A stretch of DNA of 64,000 nucleotides from the NCBI GenBank assembly GCA_027604705.1, contig JADHYV010000033.1, positions 1-64,000 of the forward strand. Direction: 5' to 3'. Source of the DNA: Allomyces arbusculus (taxonomy: Eukaryota > Blastocladiomycota > Blastocladiomycetes > Blastocladiales > Blastocladiaceae). The notes beneath the pieces were generated by a model. It saw nothing but the letters and a program-made list of their open reading frames with translations. It was not told the DNA's origin and searched no databases. This document shows positions 33,423-44,724 of this stretch, piece by piece; positions within the stretch are counted from its first letter, which is position 1, and each line of letters opens with the position of its first letter. The position numbers were made by a program, and so were the translations under genes.

Positions 33423-35312
33423 GGCAGGCGATTATTTACGGGGTCCGGGTACGGCACGACGAGGGGAGCGGAAGAGCAGAGCGAGGGTGGGTGAGGAGCG
33501 ATGCGCGCGCGGTGGGCCGAGGCGAGGGTGAAGGTCGTCGAGCGAGCGAGGGCAAGCGGGCGGGGCCGGCCGATGGCGGTGGAGATAAGCGGGACAGGAG
33601 AGACTGGGCGAGGATCGACGCGCATGGCGGGGAGGCCCTGGCTTTATAGAAGCGCAGGTTGGCCGTCGGCAGCGAACGAGAAGCGTTCTCGAACTTTGAC
33701 AAGGAGCAACTGGGCTTGGGCTTGGCACTTTTGGAGTGTCTGTCCGGGATTGATGCCCTGGTTTGACGCACGCAAGGGGCGCTGGGCGTGCGCGTGCGTT
33801 CACCGTTGGCGTTGGCGCCCACGCTTGGCCGTACTTGGCCGTGGTTGTATGTCCAGTACTTCACGCGTGCACACGTTGTCGACAGCGGAAGACTTGCTGC
33901 TGCGGCCGACCATCAAGGCGGGAATATGGAGCACGCCGCTCACGAGCAAGCCGACCATGAGAAACATTCGAGAAGTTTTCCGTGGCACGCCGTCATTGGT
34001 CTCATGGCGACGACTGTTGGGCGCAACACGCGCGCTTGTTTGACGCCTCCTTGTCGGCGTCGCAAGCGAGGATGGTGGAGGCAAATCGCATTCCATTGCA
34101 TTCTAGGCGACCGTGGAGACTTGTCATGTGGCCCATTCAACGCCACGACTTGACTTGCGCACCCAAAAGAAACACAAAAATTCAATGAAAGTGATGCCGA
34201 CAGCGCCAAACTTGCAACGCCACGCTATTCGTTCCAAACAACGAAAGGCGACAAACCATGTTGGCGTGGCTTTGGTCGCGTAATTATGCTTGACTATGAT
34301 TCCCTCGCTGAAAACTTGTCGTCGAACGCAAGGCGACCACAATGAGAACCTCTTCTGGAAATCCAATTCAAGTAGCGTGCACGCCGACCAAATTGATTTT
34401 GTCGCCAACGCTCCCACACACGTTGTGCAACCGTCACGCATGCACGGGGACTAAGTGACCAGGGGCCCAATGAAAACGTGTTTCAGTGGCGACGATGGTC
34501 GCATGCAACAATGCAAAGGCGTTTCGACAAGAAAGCGCGTCGAGAATGGGTTGCCTGTCCTCGTTTTGCCTCGTCGCCATGGAAACATCTCGACGTTTTT
34601 TGGCTTTGGGAAAGTCGGTGTGCCGCTTGCATCTGGGTCGTCGAGGGCCAAGCGAAGGGCCAAGTTCAGGCCAAGACACGCCAAGACCAAAACCGATTTT
34701 AGTCAATAGGCAAGGTCGATGCACTTGCCATGCTGGTTGCAGCGGCGAGAGGCCTTGATATGTGCATGATGCAGGGCGAGTGGTAAATGCGCGTGGACCC
34801 AGTGGTGAATACGAACCGTCGACTGGACGGGTTAGTATCGACCTTCAGCTTGCGAGTGGCGACGGCCTCCTTTTCCCAATGCATTATGCGAATGTTTAAC
34901 GCGCAGAGAGGAGAGGGCCCAGCATTGCTTTCATGAACGTGAGATGAGGTCGAGGGCACCCGGTGGCCTGAAGGATCGCCTGTAGGGTCACTCGGTCCTG
35001 AAGGCGCGAGCAAAACGATGTTGAGCCAGAACTCCACTCCCAGAAATCGCTAACGACGCGTCAATGCGCCAGGCTTTTCGTACGAATCACAACGGCTTGC
35101 CATTCAATCATTTCGCGGGTCGCGACGACCACTTCCCGACCGTGCGCGCACCTCATTCCATCCACCCCTCCCCCCCCCCCCCCTCCACTAGTCCATTCAC
35201 TCCAGTGCCATGACGGTTTCGCCCTCCACTCCCTTCTCCACCCCCTCCCCCCCGCCTCTTTTTTCCGGTTGGCCGCGCCGCGCGCCGGTGTTGCCGCGAC
35301 ACATCGTATCCT
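33423..35312. other. 1.9-kb intergenic region, no gene recognised
   Basis: Upstream region of the WOPR gene plus the 3' flank of the GBP gene. GC falls between about 33,900 and 35,100. There is a C14 run at about 35170-35183. The open frames on both strands are Arg/Pro/Ser-rich or short, with no family motif. Long upstream regions are common for developmental regulators, so regulatory sequence for the WOPR gene is plausible. Confidence 0.4.
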
Positions 35313-38032
35313 TCACATGATCATGCACTTGCACCCCGGCTCCTTCTCTTTGGGCGGTTCCTCGACCTGCACGGGCTCTGGCGGCGGCGGCGGATTCCGC
35401 GCGAGTTCGACCATTGCATACGCCTCTTCCAGTTCCTGCGCGAGCGCGTTGATCCGCGTCTGCCGTGCTTCCAATTCGGCAGCCAATTCGTCGCGCGCGG
35501 CCGAGACGGCGCCGCCCTCGGACGTGGCCGTGGTGAGTTGGTCGCGCAATCTGTCGCGTTCCATCACGGCCTCGGCATGCGCCTTGGATAGGTCGATCAA
35601 GTCGGTCTCGGCCTGCGTGCGCGCGGCACGCTCCTTGTCCAGGATGATGGTTGTCTCGACGAGTTGCGCCTCGAGGAGGGAGCCGCGGTCCTTGAGCGCG
35701 GCGGTCGTGTCTTCGAGCGACTTGATGGTTTTTTGGTGGCCCATGATCTCGTATCCTGGAGTGTAGGGATGGGCAAAATTGAGCGTAATTGACGACGCGT
35801 CGAACGACCGGCCGTGGTGGAACACGTACGCAAGTCGTTGGCCTCTTGCCGCAACTGCTTGGTGTTGGCCTGCTCCTTCTGCCACTCCTTGTCGACGCTC
35901 TACCTCGCACCCACGCGTTAGCATCCCACCCCCATCCCACCCCTTACCAATCCACTTCAGGAATCCATGCACCTGGTACAGCTCCTGCACGACCGCATAA
36001 TCATGCCTCGCCTTATCCATCTCGGCCTTCTGCCTCTCCTCGGCAGCCTTCATTGCCCGCCCCGCCGTCCCCGCCGCCACCGCCTTCCCGGCCGCCAAGA
36101 CCGCCGGCGTCCACGCGGCCCGTGCGAGCGCACCGTATTTGGCGTCCTCCTCGCCCCTCGCTTCCGCCAAGTACTTCCCCATCGCATCATCGACCGCGGC
36201 CGACAACTCGTCGAGCACGCGCTCACTCACATCGGTCCGCGCGACCAGCGTCTCCGCCGCAGTCTGGACAGCCCGAACGGCTTTCGCCGCCGCGACCGCG
36301 TTCTCGGCGTCGTACTGGTGCACGACGTCGTGTACCGCGGTCGCGAGCCGTTCAGCTGCGTCGGCCCGTAAGTCGTCCAGGAGCACGGCGAGTTTCGCGG
36401 GCGGCAGGGCGTGCAGGACGGCACCGCGGAGGAACGCTGACACGGCCGCGGTTTCCGCGCGGGTCGATGCGGCCAAGGTTGCGGCGAGGTCGGCGTGCGG
36501 CGCGGACGAGGCCAGCGTGCGCGCGTAGGTGGCCTTGGCAGCCGCGAGCGCCGACTCGGATTGTTGTGCGACGACGGCGTCCCATGCGTTGGAAATGGCC
36601 GGGACGGACCCGGAGTTGATGGCCGCAACGTACTGGCGCATGATCGAGACAAACACTAAATCCCCCGCACTTGTCAGTCGGACGTTGAAAAAAACGGCAT
36701 TTTGCGGGGATCGGGATCGGGTGACACGGACCGCGGCCGTTCAGCTGCGTGCCAAACAGCATTTTTGGCGTCAAATTCGCATAGACAAACTGTATCAGCT
36801 TGTCGACTTGCGCGAGGTACTCTTTGCGAAACTTGTCGGGCGCGAGCGACCCGAGTTCCTGCAAGTCGTCTTCGTCGTCGACGGGCCGCTTGAGCGTGTA
36901 GCAGTTGCGCGTTGGGAAGAAACTGCGAATGCATTCGCGGACCTTGTTCTTGGAGACAATGTCCTTGTCGTTCCCCTGGAATCTGCGTCATCAGAATTCC
37001 GCTCTCTCTCTCTCCCTTCCTCCCTCTCTCTCTCCCTCTCTCTCCCTCAGCCACAGCATGCGACGCGCAACGAAAATCGTACCGGCAACGGCTTAAGCGC
37101 CTGCTCAAGGTACTCGTCCTCGGTCACGGCGCGCCCTTCGATCTTGAGCTCGAGCGCAAAGTCGCGCAAGAGCCACAGAAACCGCGGGTAGAATTGCCGC
37201 ATGATCGCAGGGTCTGGGCGCACGGCCGGGCCGAGCGATTGCGCGGCCGACGTGTCGGTCGACGCGCGGATGGATTTGGTCAATTCGACGATCAGCGACA
37301 TGTTCTCGACGGCCGTGTCGTCGATCGTGCCAAGCGAGTTGTAGACGAGAAACGAGGACAGGAGGACAGCGAGCGAAAAGATTTTCACGTCGTGCGACTC
37401 GGTCTTGGTGAAGGAGCCGAGGCCCTGGAGAGCGACAAGTGAGTGAGCGGGAGCAATGGTGTGTGGAAGTGGATGGGAAAGTCGGGCACCTCAGTGTCGA
37501 GCAGGATCACGGACATGGTGTCGGGCAGCTTTCGTCGTTTCAACGTCGCGCGGTCGAGCGCCCACATCCATATTCCTTGCGTTTCCGGTTCTGCAAAATC
37601 GGATTGTGCAGTGAGTAACGGTGCCAAGTCGAAGAGCAGCGGCAGGAGGAGCGCAGCGTACGGATCGACGCGCCAATATCAAATCCCTTGGTCCGGCCCG
37701 CGAGCTGGTCTACGGATCATCCATGATGTGAGCGCTCGGCACACCGGATCGCTGCCGTTTCTGAAGCCAAAACACGGACTCAGGATGAAACTCTTGCCCT
37801 GTGATCCGACACCCACACCGAAAAAAACGATCAGTCCCACTGTTGCACAACCGCGAGAGCCATGCGAGCACATCTGATCCCGTACCGTTCGGTACAGTCC
37901 CGCAACGGAAATCACACCGATCGGCGCCTCGAGCGATTCAATCACGGCACAGGCCTCCTCGTTGATGACAAACTTCGAGTTTGGGTCCGAGACCTTGCCC
38001 GAGAGATTGATGAGCAGTTGCGGGGTATCCAT
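35313..38032 (-). CDS. Guanylate-binding protein (GBP) family large GTPase with a CaaX end
   Basis: About nine exons, approximately 37886-38032, 37780-37798, 37662-37709, 37490-37590, 37083-37424, 36732-36975, about 35941-36655, about 35830-35898 and 35313-35755; about 705 residues. The dynamin-like GBP G domain is clear: IGVISVAGLYRT|GKSFIL|NQLAGRTKGFDIGASI|QPETQGIWMW, then VILLDTE|GLGSF, VYNSLGTIDDTAVENMSLIV and the helical-domain start CIRSFFPTRNCYTLKRPV. The Walker A lysine-serine lies on a 19-nt microexon. The C-terminal half is helical, then coiled coil. The end is GCKCMIM, a CaaX prenylation motif as in vertebrate GBP1, implying membrane anchoring. Exon 7/8 joining is ambiguous: the canonical GTAAGG donor gives the wrong phase, while a GTGGGA donor 8 bases further fits. 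The first ATG assumed here could be preceded by another exon. Confidence 0.85.
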
Positions 38033-38443
38033 GGTGTCGAGATTCGCAGCGGGCCGGAGATCAAAGGTGGTGCTGGTGCGGGTCGTCGAGCAGGTGGTGA
38101 TGGCCGGCCGGAACGGCAAGATCGGCGAGGAATTTGGCAGAGGGTCGGTGCCCGAGTGCAGCCTGGTCCAAGTGCGGCAGGTTGCACGGCGCGAGAGAGT
38201 CGAGAGCAGCGAAACGAGCGAGGGCAGCAGTAGCAGGCCGCTTTAGACGAGACTGGTCGGCAACGACGAGCAAAAGAACAAGAAAAAGCAGACTGCCGCG
38301 GTCCAGTGAGATGCACGTGTGACAGTGCAAGACTTCTCTCGGCGCTTCACCTGTTGCTCGAGCTCTCTCAGCGCCGAGCGGCGCGCGCCCCGGGGTCGAA
38401 CAGGGCTGATCTTGGCCGACAATATGTTACGCAAATGTAAGCT
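38033..38443. other. Gap between the GBP and methyltransferase genes
   Basis: 411 bp on the 5' side of the GBP gene. A minus-strand frame near 38230-38300 reads as a hydrophobic stretch (SLLFLVLLLVVADQSRLKRP) that could suit a signal anchor, but it has no ATG and no clean splice to the GBP exon. Left unannotated. Confidence 0.3.
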
Positions 38444-39945
38444 TCAGTCCCCACCGGCCTCCGCCCCGTCGGGCACAGGTACAATCTCCAAGACGGCGAT
38501 CTGCGTGACCGCCTCGTCTGGATAAAACCGCGTCGGCGGGCAATGATCTAAGATGATCCGGTACGCGAACCCGACTTTGCGGAGCCGGTCGTTCAAGTCC
38601 TGGAACGTGGACTCGCGACGGATCGCTGTCGCCATGTAGACGGCCAGTGGCCGGTTGCGGCGCGCGGCGGCGCAGAGGAATGTGTGCAGGCAGTGCGCGA
38701 GGCCCGGAAGGAGGTCGGGGTCGTAAACCTGGCACAGCAAGAGGGTCAGAAACTCGGCGCGTACGGTGGGGTGTAGAGAGAGTATGAACCGTGTCAGCGC
38801 ACAGTAGCGCGTCGCCGAGAAGCGCATCGGCCTCGTGGTCTTCGACCGTGAACCAGTCGAGCGAGTGGATCTCGATAGGGGCCGCGGGCAGCGTCGCTTT
38901 TTCTGATGATCGCCGCACACACCGGTTAGCTTGGTCGAACGGTGTGCGAACGCGCAGCGAACCAGCAGCAACGTACGCCGGAACCGATCAACGTTCTTTT
39001 CGAGCACCGAGAGCACGCTTGCATTCACGTCAGTCAAGGCGACACGTGCAGCACCAAGCCGTGCGCAGACGAGACCGAGCATTCCCACGCCCGACCCAAG
39101 CTCGACAACCGTCTTGCCGCGAATCAGGTCCGGGTGCGTGAGGAGATACTCGGCCATGGAAAGCGACGCAGGCCACGTCTTGAGTCCCGTGGTTCCTGGA
39201 TCGAGAGAATCGATCGTGAACATGGAGATCATCACGAGCAAGGCCCGGTGGGCGGGTGCAACGAACCTCCACTGATCGTGTTGGCACTCTCCATGGTAAT
39301 TACATAGTTGTCAGACACGCGCGAGTCCAAGAAATACGTTTTTAGCGTGAAATCGGGCGGCAAATCACTGTCGATGGTTGGGAGAAGCGCCAGGTCAGGT
39401 TTCCAGGTCGTAAAAAACAGTGTCAAGCAATGGAGAGAGCGTACCAACCCAGTATCCGAAGCGCCGCGGCCCATCAAGTCGCAATGAAAAGTCAACAAGT
39501 CTTCGTCCAGCTCCTAGCAAACGAATGTCGCCATCAGACTCGCGCAAGGGGTCGAAAATGGGTGGAGAAACGAGATCGGCAACACACCTCGCCGGCCTCC
39601 TCAATCATGCGCACGTAGCGGCGCAGGAACGTGCTCAGGTACTTTGTGTTGGGCAGGACGTGATGGTCGACTGCCCATTTCAGGATGTTCGTGTAGATGG
39701 CCTGTTGGCGCTCAACACCTGTCCATTGTTCGCTATCCTAGGACCCCGTTTCTGTTGCGTGAGCTATGTGGACGAGGTGTTGGCTCGACTGGACAGGAAT
39801 TTAAACGGACGGCAAGTGGTGGCCATTGGAAAAGATGGTGTGGGCAGTTGCCGAGTACTTGGCGCGCAACCAGTTCGACGGCGGTGTCGGCGTGAGCGTC
39901 GCTTGCAGCTGCTGCTTGAATCATGGGGTCGTTGTCCTTGATCAT
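38444..39945 (-). CDS. efm3: EEF2KMT/FAM86 (yeast Efm3)-type protein-lysine methyltransferase
   Basis: Class I SAM methyltransferase; family members trimethylate a lysine of elongation factor 2. Seven exons, about 39811-39945, 39588-39701, 39449-39513, 39268-39367, 38977-39195, 38790-38902 and 38444-38728, give about 340 residues. N-terminal family region: LVARQVLGNCPHHLFQWPPL, then ILKWAVDHHVLPNTKYL and LRRYVRMIEEAGE. Catalytic part: TTGLKTWPASLSMAEYLL, SAM motif I VVELGSGVGMLGLVCARLGA, DVNASVL, IHSLDWFTVEDHEADALLG, then ADTVYDPDLL and a C-terminal Rossmann half (YRIILDHCPPTRFYPDE). Junctions between conserved blocks are in frame; exon 3/4 uses a weak GTTGGT donor and is the least certain. 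It is head-to-head with the isochorismatase-like gene. Confidence 0.83.
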
Positions 39946-40194
39946 TCTCGCTGCCGGCCAAGCTGCTGATCGTCGGCAGCATCGACCGGGTAGCATTCTT
40001 GGCTCTACAAAGCTGCGTGCGGTGGATCGCGCACATGGATTTCGCGTGATGTTGCTCCGCCACCGCGTGGAGCGCGTTCAGATGCAAAAACACCCCATGC
40101 AACCCGCCGGGCCTCGGCGTTGAGAACAAAACGCCCTGGCCCCACTCTTCACGCTCCACGACCGCAGCCGCGACCACTCGACCGAGCTGCAACC
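39946..40194. promoter_or_regulatory. Short divergent promoter, methyltransferase / isochorismatase-like
   Basis: 249 bp between two outward start codons; both promoters must overlap here. No clear motif. Confidence 0.55.
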
Positions 40195-41115
40195 ATGGCG
40201 TTCAAGAGCAACCTGCCGCACCTTGTCCAGCAACTGCGCGCCCTGTCGACTGCCGCTCCCGCCCCGCGCCAAGCCGCCATGCTCTCGAACCTGACGCTGC
40301 CGCGCACCGCCTTCTTCCTCTGGTCGGTCTATTGCAAGCTGCCCGCCGTGCTCGCTCGGATCTGGAACGTGTGCTGACAACGTTGGCAACAGCGACGTGC
40401 AGGAGCGCTTCCGGTCGCTGATTTACCGGTTCGACGATGTCGTGTCGACGTCCAACAAGATGGTGCAAGCGTCCAAGATTCTTGAGGTGCCGCTGATTGT
40501 GACCGAGCAGCACCCGAAGGGGCTCGGGCACACGGTGGCGGAACTCGACATCGCGCACGCGGCGACGGTCCTGCCCAAGACGCGCTTTTCCATGTGCATT
40601 CCCGAGGTGAACAAAATTCTCGCGCAGCGCGACGTCAAGAACGTCGTCTTGTTTGGTATCGAGGTACGGCATGCTCGGCACACGCACGCGGAGAGAGGTG
40701 GATTGATCATGTTTGCGTGTCTGACCACGGTCACGACTTGCGAGTGTAGAGCCACGTTTGCGTGACGCAGACGGCACTCGACCTGCTGGAGCAGGGCGTG
40801 ACGGTCTACATTTTGGCCGATGGCGTGTCGTCGATGAACTCGAGCGAGATTCCGATTGCGCTCAAGGTACTGTCCCGTCGTGACGTTTGTGATTTCGGGC
40901 ACATCAGACGCACAAAGCTGACCTCGTGAATGATCACAAACAACCAGCGCCTCGCAGCCGAGGGCGCCGTGATCACGTCGTCCGACTCGATCCTGTTTGC
41001 GCTGCTCAAGGACGCCAAGCACGACAAGTTCAAGCAAACGTCGAACTTGGTCAAGACGTTCACGACGGTCACGGCACAGAACGAGCTGTTCAGGTTCCTG
41101 GCTAACAAGCTGTAA
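40195..41115 (+). CDS. Isochorismatase-domain (ISOC1/2-type) hydrolase, probably mitochondrial
   Basis: Four exons (40195-40322, 40393-40663, 40750-40866, 40948-41115) give 227 residues. Residues 1-30 (MAFKSNLPHLVQQLRALSTA) are basic and acid-free, like a mitochondrial presequence. The cysteine-hydrolase fold follows: TAFFLCDVQERFRSLIYRF (catalytic-type Asp), VTEQHPKGLGHTV, LPKTRFSM (Lys), VVLFGIE|SHVCVTQTALDLL (Cys), ILADGVSSMNSSEIPIAL|K and ITSSDSILFALLKDAKHDKF. All three expected catalytic residues are present. Donors are GTCGGT, GTACGG and GTACTG. Substrates of this eukaryotic branch are poorly known; despite the name it need not act on isochorismate. Confidence 0.9.
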
Positions 41116-41718
41116 GGCCGCGAGCGCGTGAAGCAGTGGAAGGGATCTAGCATGTGGGGCCGTGGTGGGCCGCTGTATTTTTTGTAGTTCCTGAACGACG
41201 TGGCGGTCAATGAATGAACAGGAGCCGGGCGCGCGTCAGGGCGCGCCGCAAAGGCGATACTTGCAAACGAGACGGGTTTCCGCGCGACTTGCTTGAGGAC
41301 GGTTGAGGTCGTTGGCGCAGGAAAAAGGCGGGGGAACGCGCGCAGGCGGTGTGGTGGTCGGGCGTGGTGGGGCGAGCCTTGATTGCTTTGAGCACATGGC
41401 CGGTTGCGCGTTGCTCGGTTCGCCTGCCGTGGCCAAACCGGGTCCGACTGCTGTTTGCCGGCCTCCGCCTGCACCGGCGAAAGGCGCGCATGCAGTCGCT
41501 CCTCTTTCTCTCTCACCTCGCGCACACACTCCCCGCAGCCCGCACCCGTCGCGCGCGCCGCGGCCACGACGACGCGCGTGCCGGCCCTGATCCAGCAACA
41601 CCAGCCCCCACCTGCAACCGCAACCGCGACCGCGACCGCGACCGCTCGCCCGCCCAAATTCCGCCATCGAGTCATCCAACACGACCGCAACCAACCCCGC
41701 ACGCCAACGCACCCCGCC
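41116..41718. other. Intergenic region between two plus-strand genes
   Basis: 3' end of the isochorismatase-like gene and promoter of the RRM/RS gene. No gene seen; several unbiased frames only. Confidence 0.4.
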
Positions 41719-44700
41719 ATGAATGGCACCAACGCGTCGCCGCCCGGCGCGGCGGCACCGCAGAATGAGGTGCGCCTGCTCGCCCTTGCGACGCGTCCGG
41801 CGACGGTCCCGGCTGACACGCGCGTGCACGCGTGTTGGGGATCTTGTCTTTAGATGACGCTGCACATCCGGCTGCGCTTTTCCGACCAGCGCGGTATGTT
41901 CATGCCGTACCCCCGGACGTGGACCTGTCCCGTGCCGGACTGGACCCCGCACTGACACTGAACCCGCCCTCGGCGTCTGGACAGGAATCACGTTCGACCC
42001 GCCGCAGTTCGAGTTGCCAATGTCGACCACCGCCGCCGGCCTGCCCGTGCCCGGCGGCCTGCCCGCGCCCATGACCCCGACGTCGCCACCGACCGTCCCC
42101 GGTGGAGCCGCTGCGGCAGCTGCGGCGGCGACTGCGACGGCAATCGCCGCGCACGCCAACAGTTCCCCAAATCTGGCATTGCAGTCGATCATGGGCATCA
42201 TTGCATCTGCGGCGACGGGGGGGTTCCGCAGGTCGGAACCGGTTCCAGGTCCAGCTCCCGCACCAGCACCGGCTCCGGCCCCGCAGCACACGCGCGAGTA
42301 CGATGCACCGCGCGAGTACGATGCACCGGTCCCGCCAACGCGGGCACGCGAGTATGACGCACCGATGCCGCCGCGCCAGCATGAGTATTACGACGCGCCG
42401 GCTTCTCACCAGCGCTCGCGCGAGTACTATGACGCGCCCGTTCCTCAGCAGCGCCAACGCGAGCATCATGACGCACCGGGTCCTCAGTATCGCTCGCGCG
42501 AGTACTATGACGTGCCAGTTCCTCAGCATCGCTCGCACGAGTACAACGCGCCCGCGCCGCCGCCGCTGCGGGCCCGCGACTATGACGCGCCGGCACCCCA
42601 GCAGCGCCAGCGCGAGTACTACGACGCGCCCGTTCCTCAGCAGCACTCGCGCGAGTACGACACATCTGCCCATTCCCGCACGAACGGGTACGACGCGCCC
42701 AGCTATTTGCGCTCGCGAGAGTACGACGCACCCACCCACTCTCGCACGCGCGAGTCGGCGTCGCGGATGAACGTGGACGACTACGCGGCCCCGCCGCCGC
42801 CTCGTCCGCGCGAGTACGACACGCGCACCGATTCGCGCTCCCGCGAACCCAATGTGCCCGTGCCCGCACCAGAGGCAACGGCTCGTTCTAACGGGTTCGA
42901 CGCGCCGCTGCCGCCGCTGCTGCCGGCCGTGCGCCTCCCGTGGTCGCCAAGCACGTCGACGATCGGTACGTACCGGCGGGCAAGGACACCGTCACCGCGC
43001 CCGCGCGATGGGTACAAGGATGATGCGCCGACGCGCACGGATTACACGGCGACACGCACCGACTATCCGGCGCCGCGCACGGATCAGCAACGCGACACCC
43101 GCACGGACCACCAGCGCAACACCTACACGGACCAACAGCGCGACACGTACCCGGACCGCGACCACGAGACGCACGCAGGCCATCCGCGCGACACGCACGA
43201 CACGCGCGACACGCGCGACGCGTATGCTGATCAGCCGCGCGACACTCGAAACACGTACGCCGATCAAACGCGCAGCACGCGCGACGCCTACTCGGAGTAC
43301 CCGCGCGGCACGAACGCCGATCAACTGCGCGACACGAGCATCAATCGCCCGCGCGACACGCACACGGATGACTTGCGCGACACGCGTGACACCTACGCCG
43401 ACCATCCCCGCGACACGCACGCCGACCACGCCGCCGACCCTACGAGCCGCCCACCTGCGACGGCCATTCTAGCGACTCCGGCCCGTGCACCGGCCGTTCC
43501 AGCGACCCCAGCCCGTGCGCCGGCCGCCCCAGCGACCCCAGCCCGCGCGCCCGCGCGTGGCCGCAGTATTTCGACGCGCCGTTCCACGCCCTCGCCGTCA
43601 TCGCGGCGGTCGCACGACTCGCGGTCGCGTTCCCGGTCCCAAGCGCGGTCGCGCGGGCGAGCGCCGTCCAACATCAACCTGGCCGCGGCCGCGGCGCCGG
43701 CCCCCACGGGCGACCGATACGTCCCCGCGCACCGCGAGCAGCGATCGCGGTCGCAGTCGCAGTCGACGGGCGGCCGCGGCGCGTCGCGGCGCGCGTCGTA
43801 TTCGCGGTCCCGCTCGCGGTCGCCGCGGTCGCGGTCGCGCGGGCGGTCGCGCGTGCCCAAAGCCGCGGGGGCAGCGGCGCGGCGCGGCAACGACGCCTAC
43901 GACACGCAGCCCAACCTGGTGCAGGTGTCGAATTTGGCCTACAAGGAACCGATCGAGAACTTGATTGCGTTTGTAAATGACCGTGCTGGAAAAGTCGAGT
44001 CGTACCGCCGAATGTACCGGCTCGTTGCCGTCGATCCGTGCCAGTATTCGTACGCGGGGTACGTACTTGCGCGGGGCGAGGAGGCGCCGTGGGATGGCGA
44101 AGGCGACGGTGTGCACTCACGCAGGGCTGTTTTTCTCCAGTGTCGTGTTGATCGTCATGGCCTCCGAGGCCGGCGCCCGCAACTTGCTCAAGATGGACGG
44201 CGCCATGTTTCGCAGCCGCGCGATGTCGGTACGTGACCTCTCTATCTCCCTCTTCGGTCCTCCTCCCCCATTCCTCCTCCACTTCCGCTCGTCCCGACAC
44301 GTTCCACTCTCGCTCCCTGCCTGCCTGTCGCCCATCCTGCCGCCAGACTCACCGCACCGCACCTCACCCCATCCGCCAGATCCAAACCGGCCGCAAACGG
44401 CTCGACCTCTCCGTGTCCCCGTCGCGCGGCGAGCGCGTAAAACCCGGGCTGCACGGGCCCCCCTACTACCAGCGGTCGCCGCGTGCGGCGCCGCCTCCGC
44501 CGCCGTCCACGCGCACTGGCGGCGGGAACCGCCGCGTGCGGTCGCAGACGGATTCCCCGCCAACGTCGCGCCCCGCCAAGCGCGTGCGCAACGATACCTG
44601 GGGCGGCGCCGGCGCGTACGCGGCCGGGAACGGCGTGGGGGGGAACGGGACGGGGTTCCCGCCGGCACATGACGGGTTTGATGAGGGCAGGTTGGGCACG

Positions 44701-44724
44701 CGCCTGGAGCCGGGCGAGTGGTGA
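41719..44724 (+). CDS. RRM protein with RS segment and long REYDAP / RDT low-complexity repeats
   Basis: Five exons (41719-41769, 41854-41893, 41985-44001, 44141-44228, 44380-44724), 846 residues. The N-terminus is MNGTNASPPGAAAPQNE, then MTLHIRLRFSDQR|GITFDPPQFELPM. Residues about 120-270 carry many imperfect R-E-Y-D/Y-A-P repeats. Residues 360-500 carry R-D-T-x-x-D repeats. An RS/SR-rich segment follows (about 530-660; RSRSRSPRSRSRGRSR). Last comes an RRM split over exons 3 and 4: QPNLVQVSNLAYKEPIENLI, RAGKVESVVLIVMASEAGAR and NLLKMDGAMFRSRAMS. Exon 5 is basic and Pro/Gly-rich. The architecture suggests a nuclear SR-like splicing or mRNA-processing protein (inference). The exon 1/2 junction is the weakest; the others are well supported by the RRM. 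No orthologue named. Confidence 0.75.
42285..43440. repeat. Coding low-complexity repeat tract (REYDAP-like, then RDT-like units)
   Basis: Two successive arrays of degenerate coding repeats: about 15 units around CGCGAGTACGACGCACC (42285-42790), then about 20 units around CGCGACACG (43090-43430). Both stay in frame. Confidence 0.85.

Noticed and set aside
33436-34043. Overlapping open frames on both strands upstream of the WOPR gene
   Set aside because: No codon bias, no motif; the two strands are equally open, as expected by chance at this GC.
38230-38330. Signal-anchor-like exon for the GBP gene (SLLFLVLLLVVADQ)
   Set aside because: No ATG in frame and no splice pair that joins it to the GBP start; the GBP already has a CaaX anchor.
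42285-43440. CRISPR-like or satellite array
   Set aside because: The repeats are degenerate, in frame and lie inside a coding exon; there are no unique spacers.
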